DNA of 64,000 bases, taken from Balanoglossus misakiensis (taxonomy: Eukaryota; Hemichordata). Under the pieces are notes generated by a model. The model was not told where the DNA came from. It saw nothing but the letters and a program-made list of their open reading frames with translations, and ran no database searches. Location: assembly GCA_040954595.2 (NCBI GenBank), contig CM082585.2:1-64000 (forward strand). Direction: 5' to 3'. Made by a program: the position numbers and the translations under genes. Within the stretch, counting starts at the first letter, position 1, and each line of letters begins with the position of its first letter. Shown in pieces: positions 22,637 to 35,670 of the stretch.

Positions 22637-22836
22637 CCAACCCATACCCTAACCCTAATCCCTAACCCATAACCATAACCCTAACCCCTAACCCATAACC
22701 CCTAACCCTAACCCCTAACCCTAACCCATAACCATAACCCATAACCCATAACCATAACCCCTAACCCATAACCCCTAACCCTAACCCCTAACCCTAACCC
22801 ATAACCATAACCCCTAACCCATAACCCCTAACCCTA
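22637..22836 (+). repeat. Variant telomere repeats at the inner edge
   Basis: The array degenerates into mixed units such as cccataac, cccctaac and ccataac before the minisatellite starts. This is typical of the proximal part of telomeres, where telomerase no longer homogenises the repeats. Confidence 0.85.
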
Positions 22837-24047
22837 AGAGTTGGAGATCTAGGATCAAGCGGTCAAAGTCAAGGGTTAGAGTTCAAAAGTCAAAAGTTGG
22901 AGTTAAGGTCAAGAGGTCAAGGGTCTTGGGGTAGAGTTGAAGGTTCAAAGGTCAAGGGTTAGAGTTCAAGAGTTGGAGATCAAGGTTCAAGGTGTCAAGG
23001 GTCAAAGGTCAAGGGTGCGAGTTCAAAAAGTCAAAAGTTGGAGTTAAGGTCAAGAGGTCAAGGGTCAAGGGTTAGAGTTGAAGGTACAAAGGTCAAGGAT
23101 TAGAGTTCAAGAGTTGGAGATCAAGGATCAAGGGGTCAAAGATTAGATTTCAAGGGTCAAAGTTTCAAGGGTCAAGGGTCAAGGGACCAAGAGTCAGTGG
23201 CCAAGTATTAGAGTTTAAGTGATATAGTTCAAGGGTCAAAGGTTATAGTTCAAGGGTCAAAGGTCAACGGTTAGTGTTCAAAAGTAAAAAGTTGGAGTTA
23301 AGTTTAAGAGATCAAGGGTCAGGGGGTAGTTTTGAAAGTTCAAAGGTCAAGGGTTAGAGTTCAAGGGTTGGAGATCTAGGATCAAGCGGTCAAAGTGTCA
23401 AGGGTCAAAGGTTAGATTTCAAAGGTCAAAGGTCAAGGCTAAAAGGTCAAGGGTTAGAGTTCAAAAGTCAAAAGTTGGAGTTAAGGTCAAGAGGTCAAGA
23501 GTCAAGGGTCAGAGTTGAAGGTTCAAAGGTCAAGGGTTAGAGGTCAAGAGTTGGAGATCAAGGATCAAGGGGTCAAAGGTCAAAGGTTACATTTCAATGG
23601 TCAAAGGTCAAGGGTCAAAGGTCAAGGTTTAGAGTTCAAAAGTCATAAGTTGGAGTTAAGGTCAAGAGGTCAAGGGTCAAGGGTTAGAGTTGAAGGTTCA
23701 AAGGTCAAGGGTTAGGGTTCAACAGTTGGAGATCAAGGGTCAACGGTCTGTTTTCAAGCGTTAAAGTTTAATGGTCAAGGGTTCAAGTGTCAAGGGTTAG
23801 AGTTCAAAGGTCAAAGGTTTAAGGTTCAAGGGTCAGAGGTCAAGGTTCAAAGGTCAAGCGACCAAGAGTCAGTCGCCAAGTATTAGAGTTTAATGGTCAA
23901 GTGATAGAGTTCAAGTGTCAAAGGTTGTAGTTCAACAGTCAAAGGTCAAGGGTGAGAGTTCAAAGGTTAAAAAGTTTGAGTTAAGGGGTCAAGGTTGATG
24001 GGTCAAAGGTCAAGTGTTAAGGATTAGAGTTGAAGGGTCAAAGGGTC
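22837..24047 (+). repeat. Subtelomeric GGTCAA/GGGTTAGAGTTCAA minisatellite, left arm
   Basis: Irregular units built from ggtcaa, gggttagagttcaa, aagtcaaaagttgg and gagatcaaggatcaag. The reverse complement of the same words makes up 40485-45055. Apparent proteins rich in VRVQGS or KGQ are translations of this repeat. Confidence 0.9.
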
Positions 24048-24960
24048 TTTAAACCAATGTATTCCTACTCGCCCCCCCCCATCACCACCCTGGCATCCTT
24101 CACCAAAACCGAACAAGAACCCATAATGCCTCCATCTCTTACACCACACCTTACACCAACCACAAATTTAAATTCTGGCAGTCACCCAACCTATTATAAC
24201 CCAAACAATCCAAACCAAATCAAAATAGCCCTAGCTCACCTATCATCACCCAAGCCAAACATCAATACCCGACGGCCAACGAAATAACACTTAACTTAAA
24301 GATTGGCATCCAAATCCAAACTCTGCCACTCCAACAATACAACATCAGGACTCTATTACAAACCAAAAACCTTCCATGTGTAGAAAATAGGTGACCAAAG
24401 ATTTGATCCAATATATCATCCTTCCACACTCATCCCGAAAGCTAATCCTTACTGGGACCCCACCTTAACCGACCCAATGCACTTCGTACCTCAAACCTCA
24501 ATCCGAAGTCAATCCCAGAATTGTACTCTTAAAAAATACGTTAACTCAAACACCAATCACAGATCCAACTCTCAATTTCAACTGAGGCTCACTACCTTGT
24601 CAGCTATCACCACTAACAGCCAACTTTACCCCAACATATTCCCATGCCTCCCTATCACCACCCCGATCTCCATCCACAAAAGCACACAAGACCCACCACA
24701 AATTTAAATCCTGGCAGTCACCCAACCTATCATAACTCAAACATCCCAAACCAAATCAAAATTGACACTAGCCCTATCATTACCCAATACTCGAAGACCA
24801 AAAAATCTTAACGTAAAGATTGGCATAAATCGAAACGCATACCGAACTAAACAACACCAAAACGCTAATACGAACCAAAACCTACAATTTTTAAACGCGA
24901 CCAAAGATAATGACCATGGACTTCTGTCAATAATACAAACTCCTACAAATTCCCTCTGCC
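24048..24960 (-). repeat. ~600-bp satellite, left arm, inverted
   Basis: About 1.5 to 2 monomers in reverse orientation relative to 29150-39735. Shared landmarks read in reverse complement include the 'caaatttaaat..ctggcagtcaccc' word (24160 and again about 540 bp on), 'ccttcaccaaaac' and 'gtactcttaaaaaatac'. The strand is very poor in G. It carries no gene. Confidence 0.85.
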
Positions 24961-27900
24961 AGCTTATTAATAAAATGTATTTATTTATGCTTCAAAACAA
25001 AGGAAATCAACATGAATAGGCTTAAAACATTGAAATCAATTTTTTTGTCGAAAATACTATAAAACACCCTCATTTTGATAAAAAATCTATTTAATAAGGT
25101 ATAAAAAGATTTATTCACATTGTATATTTTGTAAAAATGTGATTAAATAAACCACAGATACAGATCAATACACGCATATTTAAAGCTCCAAAACAGTAAC
25201 TTATAATTCTTAAACCTTTCTTTGTATGTATTATAAAAAAAACCTAATTATTTGGGAATGAAAACTCTTTAATAATATACTATAACAATGCTTGTTCTAT
25301 ATTTCAGGTTTTAAATTAAAATGATCCGTAAAGCATTTTAAAGTTAAATACAGACTTATTTAGTCATAAAAAACATCGTGAGATCATTATTAAACCCGTC
25401 TTTGAAATTTGATATAAAACGCATTATTTTTCACTTAAAGGGTTTGATTCGGTATAAAATCGTTTTTTATTCACATTGTTTATTTCAAATGAAAATGTTT
25501 AAACAAGCGATTTCAACATGAATGCAACATGATTAAAGGCTTGAGAACACTTTAAAATCATTCTATCATTTCTAATCATTTCTTTGAATATGATACAAAA
25601 CCACCATTAATTTGTGGACAATACAATACTAAAACGATGTTTGGTCTATAACGCACGTTTTAATAAAAATTATTATATACTGATTTCAAACTCCAAAAAC
25701 TGATATAAAATAGATGTTTTGATTTATATATGTATTGAATAAATATCAAATAAGCTAAAAAAAATGATTTAACAAGCAATTCCAATATAAATGTTTTCCG
25801 AGGCGTTGAACCGGTTTCTAATTATTCTAAAGTCTCTTTTGAATGTATTACAAAAGAACATTATTTGGCAAGAAAACTGCTCACTACGACACAAAAATGT
25901 TGTTAGTTTCATATCGCATGTATTAAATAAAAACGATTCAATAAGCATTTTCAATTCAAAACCAATCATTTAGGCTAAAAACAATGTGGGATCTTTAAAA
26001 ACCTTTTGACATTTTTTTCTATAACACGCGTAAGTTTTTCACAAAAAAATGCTTAATACCTTTTAAAATCAATGTCATATTCATATAGCGTATTTTTAAC
26101 GGAAATGATTTAAAAAGCAATTTCTATATATTTACACACATATTTAAGCCTTTGAAAAAAAGGTTAAATCATTCTAAAACCTTTCTTTGAACATAACACA
26201 AAACCATCCTATATTCGGGCCCAAGAACTTCATCTCGCACATTTTTAATAAAAATTAATAGATAGAGATTTCAAACGCAAACACACCCTTATTGAAAGTA
26301 TTACTAAAACACAATATTTTGGCACGAAAACTTTTCAATACGACATAAAAAACGATGTATTTTCCATATTGCTTTTTTATATTAAAAAAGACAATAAACA
26401 TGAAAACACTTTTGGATCATTTTAAAAGCTCACTTTAAAACTTTTAATATGATATAAAATCGATGTGATAATAATATTGCGTGTTTTGAAAATAATTTAT
26501 TTAGTGAGCGATTTTTTTGGAATTCAAATCGATTTTAGGCTTAAAAAGATATCTTATTCACATTGTGTATTTTGAAAAAAATATAATTAAATAAACAATC
26601 GATACATCAATACACGCATATAGCTCTAAAACAGTAATATATAATTCTTAAACCTTTCTTTGTGTATATTATAAAAAAAACCTAATTATTTGGGAATGAA
26701 AACTCTTTAATACTATACTAAAACAATGCTTGTTCCATAATTCAGGTTTTATATGAAAAATGATCCGTAATGCATTTTAAAGTTAAATACAAACTTATTT
26801 AGTCATAAAAAACAACCTGACATCATTATTAAACCCGTCTTTGAAATTTGATATAAAACGCATTATTTTTTCACTTTAAGTGATTTAATCGGTTTTAAAT
26901 CGTTTTTTATTCACATTTTTTATTTCAAATGAAAATGTTTTAACAAGCGATTTAAACATGAATGCAACAAGATTAAAGGCTTCAGAACACTTTAAAATCA
27001 TCCTAAATCATTTCTTTGAATATGATACAAAACCACCATTAATTTGTGGACAAATACTTTAAATACAATACTAAAACGATGTTTGGTCCATAACGCACGT
27101 TTTAATAAATATTATTAGATACTGATTTCAAACTCCAAAAACTGATATAAAATAGATGTGTTGATTTATATATGTATTGAATAAATATCAAATAAGCTAA
27201 AAAAAATGATTTAACAAGCAATTCCAATATAAATGTTTTGCGAGCTGTTGAACCGGTTTCTAATCATTCTAAAGTCTCTTTTGAATGTATTACAAAAAAC
27301 ATTATTTGGCAAGAAAACTGCTCAATACGACAAAAAAACGTTGTTAGTTTCATATCGCATGTATTAAATAAAAACGATTCAATAAGCATTTTAAATTCAA
27401 GACCACTTATTTAGGCTAAAAAACAATGTGGGATCTTTAAAAACCTTTCGAAATTTTTTTCTATAACACGCTTAAATTTTTCACACAAAATGTTTAATAC
27501 CTTTTAAAATCAATGTCATATTCATATAGCGTATTTTTAACGGAAATGATTTAAAAAGCAATTTCTATATATTTACACCCATATTTAAGCCTTTGAAAAA
27601 AAAGGTTAAATCATTCTAAAACCTTTCTTTGAACATAACACAAAACCATCCTATATTCGGGACCAAGAACTTCATCTCGCACATTTTTAATAAAAATTAA
27701 TAAATAGAGATTTCAAAATCAAACACACCGATATTTTGGGACGAAAAAATGTTTAATACGATATGAAATCACATTTTGAAAATAAATTTGATTCAATGAG
27801 CATTCCACACTTATTTATGTTGAAATAACACTATGGGAATATAAAAAAAATTGAAAATCGTATAAAAAAACGCATTTTTTTCACGAAAAATGTTTAATAC

Positions 27901-28080
27901 GATATAAAACCGATGTTATATTCACATCGCGTATTTTGATCGAAAATGATTATTAAGCAATTCCAATATAAATGTTCCCTATTAAAGGCTTTGAAGCGAT
28001 TTTAATATGAATACACATTGATTTCTGGCTTTAAATACTTTCTATATTCTATATCTATGTTTAAAATTAATATTAAAATA
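24961..28080. repeat. AT-rich satellite, two ~1.44-kb tandem units, left arm
   Basis: The block around 25130 recurs near 26578, and the block around 25900 recurs near 27340, with a shift of about 1,438 bp and roughly 90 percent similarity by eye. Units contain repeated sub-motifs such as tttaaaaagcaattt, aaacctttctttg and aaaacgat. The right arm (28140-29150) holds the same motifs in reverse complement. No coding content. Confidence 0.8.
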
Positions 28081-28139
28081 TATATAATATTTTAAGCCTT
28101 AAATATATTTTTGTTTTTTCAAAAAATTGCTGATTAAGT

Positions 28140-29150
28140 AAACTATTTTCTAAATACGCAATATTATTATAAAATCGATTTCATATCGAATTTAACATTT
28201 TTTGTACCAAAATTTTGCGTTTAATATATACAATTTTCAATGCCGGGTTTTTATAATGTTTTCATGGAACATACATCGTTTTTAATGTCGTATTGAAAAT
28301 TTTTTGTGCCAAAATATTGTGTTTTAGTAATACTTTCAACGAAAGTTTTAGAAAAAAGCCTTAAATCGAGAGAATATTTTTAAAAGAAATTTAGAATGTT
28401 TATAAGCCTAAATAAGGATGTGTTTGAGTTTGAAATCACTATCTAATAATTTTTATTTAAAACTTGTGATATGAAAAAATATCATTTTGAACAGTTTTTG
28501 GGCCCGAATAAAGGATGGTTTTGTATTATGTTCAAAGAAATGTTTTAGAATGATTAAACAGTTTTTCAAAGCCTTAAACAGGGGTGTTATTATATAGAAA
28601 TTGCTTTTTAAACAGTTTTTGGAATTTTTAATATTTTCATAGGAAAATTATTTCTAAGCCTAAAAATACGGGGTGATTTCGAGTTTGAAATCGTTATCTA
28701 ATAATAAAAAACTTGCGTTTTGGACCAAATATCGTTTTGGTATTGTATGAAAAGTTTTTATGCACAAAGTAATGGTGGTTTTTTTTATAATATTAAAGAA
28801 AAGATTTCGAATGATTTAGATGTGTTTTCAATGTGTGACAAAGTCTCTTGGGCGAGTTTTTACTCTCATATCACACAAGCGGGGTGGGTGTCGTTAAATG
28901 TTGATATCCACAAGGGGGTGTTTTATAACATTTTCGAAAACAAAGTTTATGTTTTAAGCCTAAAAATGTTTTTTTTTTTGAATTTGAAATGATAAATGAG
29001 TCATTTTTAATTTATACATGCAATACAGAACAATCATCATATTTGTACCCAAATAATGAGTGTTTAATAATATTTTCAAAAAGATGATTCATTTTGATTT
29101 CCATTATTTCGAAGCCTAAATAAATAAATTTTATGAATTAGCCCGAGAGA
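28140..29150 (-). repeat. AT-rich satellite, right arm (inverted)
   Basis: The reverse complement matches the left-arm satellite, for example 28310-28350 with about 26300-26340 (the 'attactaaaacacaatatttt' region). The orientation change therefore falls within about 28030-28140. The short open frame at 28720-28992 is a satellite translation and recurs in the tandem copies at 30875 and 33517. Confidence 0.8.
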
Positions 29151-30368
29151 ATTCGTAGGAGTTTGTATTATTGACAGAAGTGAATTCTTCTATGGTCAGG
29201 ATCTTTGGTTCGGAATAGCGTAATAAATTTTGTTTGAGTATTAGTATGAGTTTGTATTTATGCCAATCTTTACGTCAAGAGTTATTTGCGTGGCCTTCAA
29301 GTATTGATGTTTGGCTTGGGCCATGTTAGGGCTAGGGTCAATTTTGATTTGGTTTGGGATGTTTTTGTTATGATAGGTCGGGTGACTGACAGGATTTAAA
29401 TTTGTGGTGGGGCTAGTGCGGTTTTGGGGATGGAGGTCGGGGTGTTGATAGGGGTTCGTGGGAATAGGTTGGGGTAAAGTTGTGTGGTAGTGGTGATAGC
29501 TGACAAGGTCGCGAGCCTTAGTGTAAGTTTGGAGTTGGATCGGTGATTGTTGTTTGAGTAATAACGTATTTTTTAAGAGTAGAATTCTGGGATTGACTTC
29601 GGGGTGAGGTTTGAGGTAAGATGTGGATTGCGTCGGTTTAAGTTGGGTCCCAATAAGGATTAGATTTCGGGATAAGTGTGGAAGGATGATATTTGGATGA
29701 TAGATGGGATCAAATTATTGGGCGTTTATTTGCTACAAATGGTAGGTATTGGTTCGTAATAGAGTCTTGGTGTTCTATATTTGGGGTGGCAGTGGTTTGA
29801 GTTTGGTTTATGCCAATCTTTAAGTTAAGTGTTATTTACGTTGACGTTGAGCATTGATGGCTTGGTTGATGATAAGAGAAGTAAGGGTCAATATTGATTG
29901 TGTTTGGATTGTTTTGGTGATGGCTAGGATTTGTGGAGGGTATAAGGCGTGGTCACGTAAGAGATTAGGGTTAGAGGCATTATGGGGTCTGTTGTGGTTT
30001 TGGTGAAGGAGGCCAGGGTGGTGATTGGGGTGAGAGTAGGAGTATGTTCGGGTAAAGTTGGGTGTGAGTGGTATTGCAGTGATGACAGACAAGGTCATGA
30101 GAGTAAGTTTAAGTTTAGAGTTGGGTCGATGATTGGTGTTTGTGTAATAAGGCAATTTTTGAGAGTACAATTCTGGGATTGACTTCGGGGAGACGTTTGA
30201 GGTACAAAGGGGATTGGTACATGGATTTAAGGTGGGGTTACAGTAAGGATTATGTTTTAGGATGAGTGTTGATGAATGATGGGTGATAGATGGGATGGGT
30301 GATAGATGAATATTTGGAGGATTAAATCTTTGGTCGCCTATTTTCTACAAATAGTAGGTTTTGGTTCG
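28254..30368 (+). repeat. Tandem higher-order unit, copy 1
   Basis: About 2.1 kb made of AT-rich satellite (28254-29150) plus about two ~600-bp satellite monomers. It starts at the word taatgttttcatggaac. Copies 2 and 3 begin at 30369 and 33011 and are nearly identical to it. Confidence 0.9.
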
Positions 30369-33010
30369 TAATGTTTTCATGGAACATTCATCGTTTTTAA
30401 TGTCGTATTGAAAATTTTTTGTGCCAAAATATTGTGTTTTAGTAATACTTTCAACGAAAGTTTTAGAAAAAAGCCTTAAATCGAGAGAATATTTTTAAAA
30501 GAAATTTAGAATGTTTATAAGCCTAAATAAGGATGTGTTTGAGTTTGAAATCACTATCTAATAATTTTTATTTAAAACTTGTGATATGAAAAAATATCAT
30601 TTTGAACAGTTTTTGGGCCCGAATAAAGGATGGTTTTGTATTATGTTCAAAGAAATGTTTTAGAATGATTAAACAGTTTTTCAAAGCCTTAAACAGGGGT
30701 GTTATTATATAGAAATTGCTTTTTAAACAGTTTTTGGAATTTTTAATATTTTCATAGGAAAATTATTTCTAAGCCTAAAAATACGGGGTGATTTCGAGTT
30801 TGAAATCGTTATCTAATAATAAAAAACTTGCGTTTAGGACCAAATATCGTTTTGGTATTGTATGAAAAGTTTTTATGCACAAAGTAATGGTGGTTTTTTT
30901 TATAATATTAAAAGAAAAGATTTCGAATGATTTAGAAGTGTTTTCAATGTGTGACAAAGTCTCTTGGGCGAGTTTTTACTCTCATATCACACAAGCGGGG
31001 TGGGTGTCGTTAAATGTTGATATCCACAAGGGGGTGTTTTATAACATTTTCGAAAACAAAGTTTATGTTTTAAGCCTAAAAATGTTTTTTTTTGAATTTG
31101 AAATGATAAATGAGTCATTTTTAATTTATACATGCAATACAGAACAATCATCATATTTGTACCCAAATAATGAGTGTTTAATAATATTTTCAAAAAGATG
31201 ATTCATTTTGATTTCCATTATTTCGAAGCCTAAATAAATAAATTTTATGAATTAGCCCGAGAGAATTCGTAGGAGTTTGTATTATTGACAGAAGTGAATT
31301 CTTCTATGGTCAGGATCTTTGGTTCGGAATAGCGTAATAAATTTTGTTTGAGTATTAGTATGAGTTTGTATTTATGCCAATCTTTACGTCAAGAGTTATT
31401 TGCGTGGCCTTCAAGTATTGATGTTTGGCTTGGGCCATGTTAGGGCTAGGGTCAATTTTGATTTGGTTTGGGATGTTTTTGTTATGATAGGTCGGGTGAC
31501 TGACAGGATTTAAATTTGTGGTGGGGCTAGTGCGGTTTTGGGGATGGAGGTCGGGGTGTTGATAGGGGTTCGTGGGAATAGGTTGGGGTAAAGTTGTGTG
31601 GTAGTGGTGATAGCTGACAAGGTCGCGAGCCTTAGTGTAAGTTTGGAGTTGGATCGGTGATTGTTGTTTGAGTAATAACGTATTTTTTAAGAGTAGAATT
31701 CTGGGATTGACTTCGGGGTGAGGTTTGAGGTAAGATGTGGATTGCGTCGGTTTAAGTTGGGTCCCAATAAGGATTAGATTTCGGGATAAGTGTGGAAGGA
31801 TGATATTTGGATGATAGATGGGATCAAATTATTGGGCGTTTATTTGCTACAAATGGTAGGTATTGGTTCGTAATAGAGTCTTGGTGTTCTATATTTGGGG
31901 TGGCAGTGGTTTGAGTTTGGTTTATGCCAATCTTTAAGTTAAGTGTTATTTACGTTGACGTTGAGCATTGATGGCTTGGTTGATGATAAGAGAAGTAAGG
32001 GTCAATATTGATTGTGTTTGGATTGTTTTGGTGATGGCTAGGATTTGTGGAGGGTATAAGGCGTGGTCACGTAAGAGATTAGGGTTAGAGGCATTATGGG
32101 GTCTGTTGTGGTTTTGGTGAAGGAGGCCAGGGTGGTGATTGGGGTGAGAGTAGGAGTATGTTCGGGTAAAGTTGGGTGTGAGTGGTATTGCAGTGATGAC
32201 AGACAAGGTCATGAGAGTAAGTTTAAGTTTAGAGTTGGGTCGATGATTGGTGTTTGTGTAATAAGGCAATTTTTGAGAGTACAATTCTGGGATTGACTTC
32301 GGGGAGACGTTTGAGGTACAAAGGGGATTGGTACATGGATTTAAGGTGGGGTTACAGTAAGGATTATGTTTTAGGATGAGTGTTGATGAATGATGGGTGA
32401 TAGATGGGATGGGTGATAGATGAATATTTGGAGGATTAAATCTTTGGTCGCCTATTTTCTACAAATAGTAGGTTTTGGTTCGTAATAGAGTCCTGATTTT
32501 GTATAGTGGGAGTGGCAGTGGTATGAGTTTGGATTTGGATGCCAATGTTGGCCGTCGAGTATTGGTAGGCTTTGGGTGATGTTAGGTGGGATAGGGCCAG
32601 GGTCAATTTTGATTTGTTTGGATTGTTTGGGTTATGATTGGTTTGGTGACTGCCAGGATTTAATTTTGTGGTGGATGTAAGGTGTGGTGTAAGAGATCGA
32701 GGCAATATGAGGTCTGGTGCGGTTTCGGTGAAGGAGGCCAGGGTTGTGATGGGGCTGCGAGTGGGAATAGGTTTGATTTAAGTTGGGTGAGAGTGGTGAC
32801 GAGGTGGTGGGTTATAGCTGACAAGGTCGTGAGAGTGAGTATAACTTAATAATTTGATCGGCGATTGGTGTTTGAGTAATAGGAAATGTTTTAGGAGTAT
32901 AATTCTTGGATTGACTTCGGGGTGATGTTTGAGGTAGGAAGTGGATTGGGTCATCGGTTTAAGGTGGGGTCGCAGTAAGGATTAGGTTTCGAGATGAGTT
33001 TGGGTTTTTA
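30369..33010 (+). repeat. Tandem higher-order unit, copy 2
   Basis: Repeats copy 1 almost base for base with a shift of about 2,115 bp, then adds one more satellite monomer (about 32480-33005) absent from copy 1. Equivalent spurious frames recur at constant spacing. Confidence 0.9.
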
Positions 33011-35670
33011 TAATGTTTTCATGGAACATACATCGTTTTTAATGTCGTATTGAAAATTTTTTGTGCCAAAATATTGTGTTTTAGTAATACTTTCAACGAA
33101 AGTTTTAGAAAAAAGCCTTAAATCGAGAGAATATTTTTAAAAGAAATTTAGAATGTTTATAAGCCTAAATAAGGATGTGTTTGAGTTTGAAATCACTATC
33201 TAATAATTTTTATTTAAAACTTGTGATATGAAAAAATATCATTTTGAACAGTTTTTGGGCCCGAATAAAGGATGGTTTTGTATTATGTTCAAAGAAATGT
33301 TTTAGAATGATTAAACAGTTTTTCAAAGCCTTAAACAGGGGTGTTATTATATAGAAATTTCTTTTTAAACAGTTTTTGGAATTTTTAATATTTTCATAGG
33401 AAAATTATTTCTAAGCCTAAAAATACGGGGTGATTTCGAGTTTGAAATCGTTATCTAATAATAAAAAACTTGCGTTTAGGACCAAATATCGTTTTGGTAT
33501 TGTATGAAAAGTTTTTATGCACAAAGTAATGGTGGTTTTTTTTATAATATTAAAAGAAAAGATTTCGAATGATTTAGAAGTGTTTTCAATGTGTGACAAA
33601 GTCTCTTGGGCGAGTTTTTACTCTCATATCACACAAGCGGGGTGGGTGTCGTTAAATGTTGATAAGGGGGTGTTTTATAACATTTTCGAAAACAAAGTTT
33701 ATGTTTTAAGCCTAAAAATGTTTTTTTTTGAATTTGAAATGATAAATGAGTCATTTTTAATTTATACATGCAATACAGAACAATCATCATATTTGTACCC
33801 AAATAATGAGTGTTTAATAATATTTTCAAAAAGATGATTCATTTTGATTTCCATTATTTCGAAGCCTAAATAAATAAATTTTATGAATTAGCCCGAGAGA
33901 ATTTGTAGGAGTTTGTATTATTGACAGAAGTGAATTCTTCTATGGTCAGGATCTTAGGTCGTATATAAAAATTGCAGGTTTTGGTTCGGAATAGCGTAAT
34001 AAATGTTGTTTGAGTATTAGTATGAGTTTGTATTTATGCCAATCTTTACGTCAAGAGTTATTTGCGTGGCCTTCAAGTATTGATGTTTGGCTTGGGCCAT
34101 GTTAGGGCTAGGGTCAATTTTGATTTGGTTTGGGATGTTTTTGTTATGATAGGTTGGGTGACTGACAGGATTTAAATTTGTGGTGGGGCTAGTGCGGTTT
34201 TGGGGATGGAGGTCGGGGTGTTGATAGGGGTTCGTGGGAATAGGTTGGGGTAAAGTTGTGTGGTAGTGGTGATAGCTGACAAGGTCGCGAGCCTTAGTGT
34301 AAGTTTGGAGTTGGATCGGTGATTGTTGTTTGAGTAATAACGTATTTTTTAAGAGTAGAATTCTGGGATTGACTTCGGGGTGAGGTTTGAGGTAAGATGT
34401 GGATTGCGTCGGTTTAAGTTGGGTCCCAATAAGGATTAGATTTCGGGATAAGTGTGGAAGGATGATATTTGGATGATAGATGGGATCAAATTATTGGGCG
34501 TTTATTTGCTACAAATGGTAGGTATTGGTTCGTAATAGAGTCTTGGTGTTCTATATTTGGGGTGGCAGTGGTTTGAGTTTGGTTTATGCCAATCTTTAAG
34601 TTAAGTGTTATTTACGTTGACGTTGAGCATTGATGGCTTGGTTGATGATAAGAGAAGTAAGGGTCAATATTGATTGTGTTTGGATTGTTTTGGTGATGGC
34701 TAGGATTTGTGGAGGGTATAAGGCGTGGTCACGTAAGAGATTAGGGTTAGAGGCATTATGGGGTCTGTTGTGGTTTTGGTGAAGGAGGCCAGGGTGGTGA
34801 TTGGGGTGAGAGTAGGAGTATGTTCGGGTAAAGTTGGGTGTGAGTGGTATTGCAGTGATGACAGACAAGGTCATGAGAGTAAGTTTAAGTTTAGAGTTGG
34901 GTCGATGATTGGTGTTTGTGTAATAAGGCAATTTTTGAGAGTACAATTCTGGGATTGACTTCGGGGAGACGTTTGAGGTACAAAGGGGATTGGTACATGG
35001 ATTTAAGGTGGGGTTACAGTAAGGATTATGTTTTAGGATGAGTGTTGATGAATGATATATGGGTGATAGATGGGATGGGTGATAGATGAATATTTGGAGG
35101 ATTAAATCTTTGGTCGCCTATTTTCTACAAATAGTAGGTTTTGGTTCGTAATAGAGTCCTGATTTTGTATAGTGGGAGTGGCAGTGGTATGAGTTTGGAT
35201 TTGGATGCCAATGTTGGCCGTCGAGTATTGGTAGGCTTTGGGTGATGTTAGGTGGGATAGGGCCAGGGTCAATTTTGATTTGTTTGGATTGTTTGGGTTA
35301 TGATAGGTTTGGTGACTGCCAGGATTTAATTTTGTGGTGGATGTAAGGTGTGGTGTAAGAGATCGAGGCAATATGAGGTCTGGTGCGGTTTCGGTGAAGG
35401 AGGCCAGGGTTGTGATGGGGCTGCGAGTGGGAATAGGTTTGATTTAAGTTGGGTGAGAGTGGTGACGCGGTGGTGGGTTATAGCTGACAAGGTCGTGAGA
35501 GTGAGTATAACTTAATAATTTGATCGGCGATTGGTGTTTGAGTAATAGGAAATGTTTTAGGAGTATAATTCTTGGATTGACTTCGGGGTGATGTTTGAGG
35601 TAGGAAGTGGATTGGGTCATCGGTTTAAGGTGGGGTCGCAGTAAGGATTAGGTTTCGAGATGAGTTTGGA
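33011..35670 (+). repeat. Tandem higher-order unit, copy 3
   Basis: Shifted 2,642 bp from copy 2. It differs by a small deletion near 33663 (the tatccaca-type stretch of copies 1 and 2 is shortened) and by an extra ~25 bp near 33957-33981. It carries the same extra monomer as copy 2. Confidence 0.9.

Noticed and set aside
17712-22640. Long minus-strand open frames rich in LG/VR
   Set aside because: Translations of the CCCTAA telomere array; no stop can arise in the pure repeat in those frames.
22837-24047. CRISPR-like array
   Set aside because: Units are irregular, lack constant-length spacers, and the setting is a eukaryotic subtelomere.
28720-33837. 90-108 residue frames with MFFF/SYLYPNN (28720, 30875, 33517)
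   Set aside because: Part of the AT-rich satellite, recurring with each tandem copy.
29832-34958. 112-residue frames repeated three times (29832, 31946, 34608)
   Set aside because: They recur with the tandem satellite unit, are G-strand translations rich in N/T/P, and have no domain.
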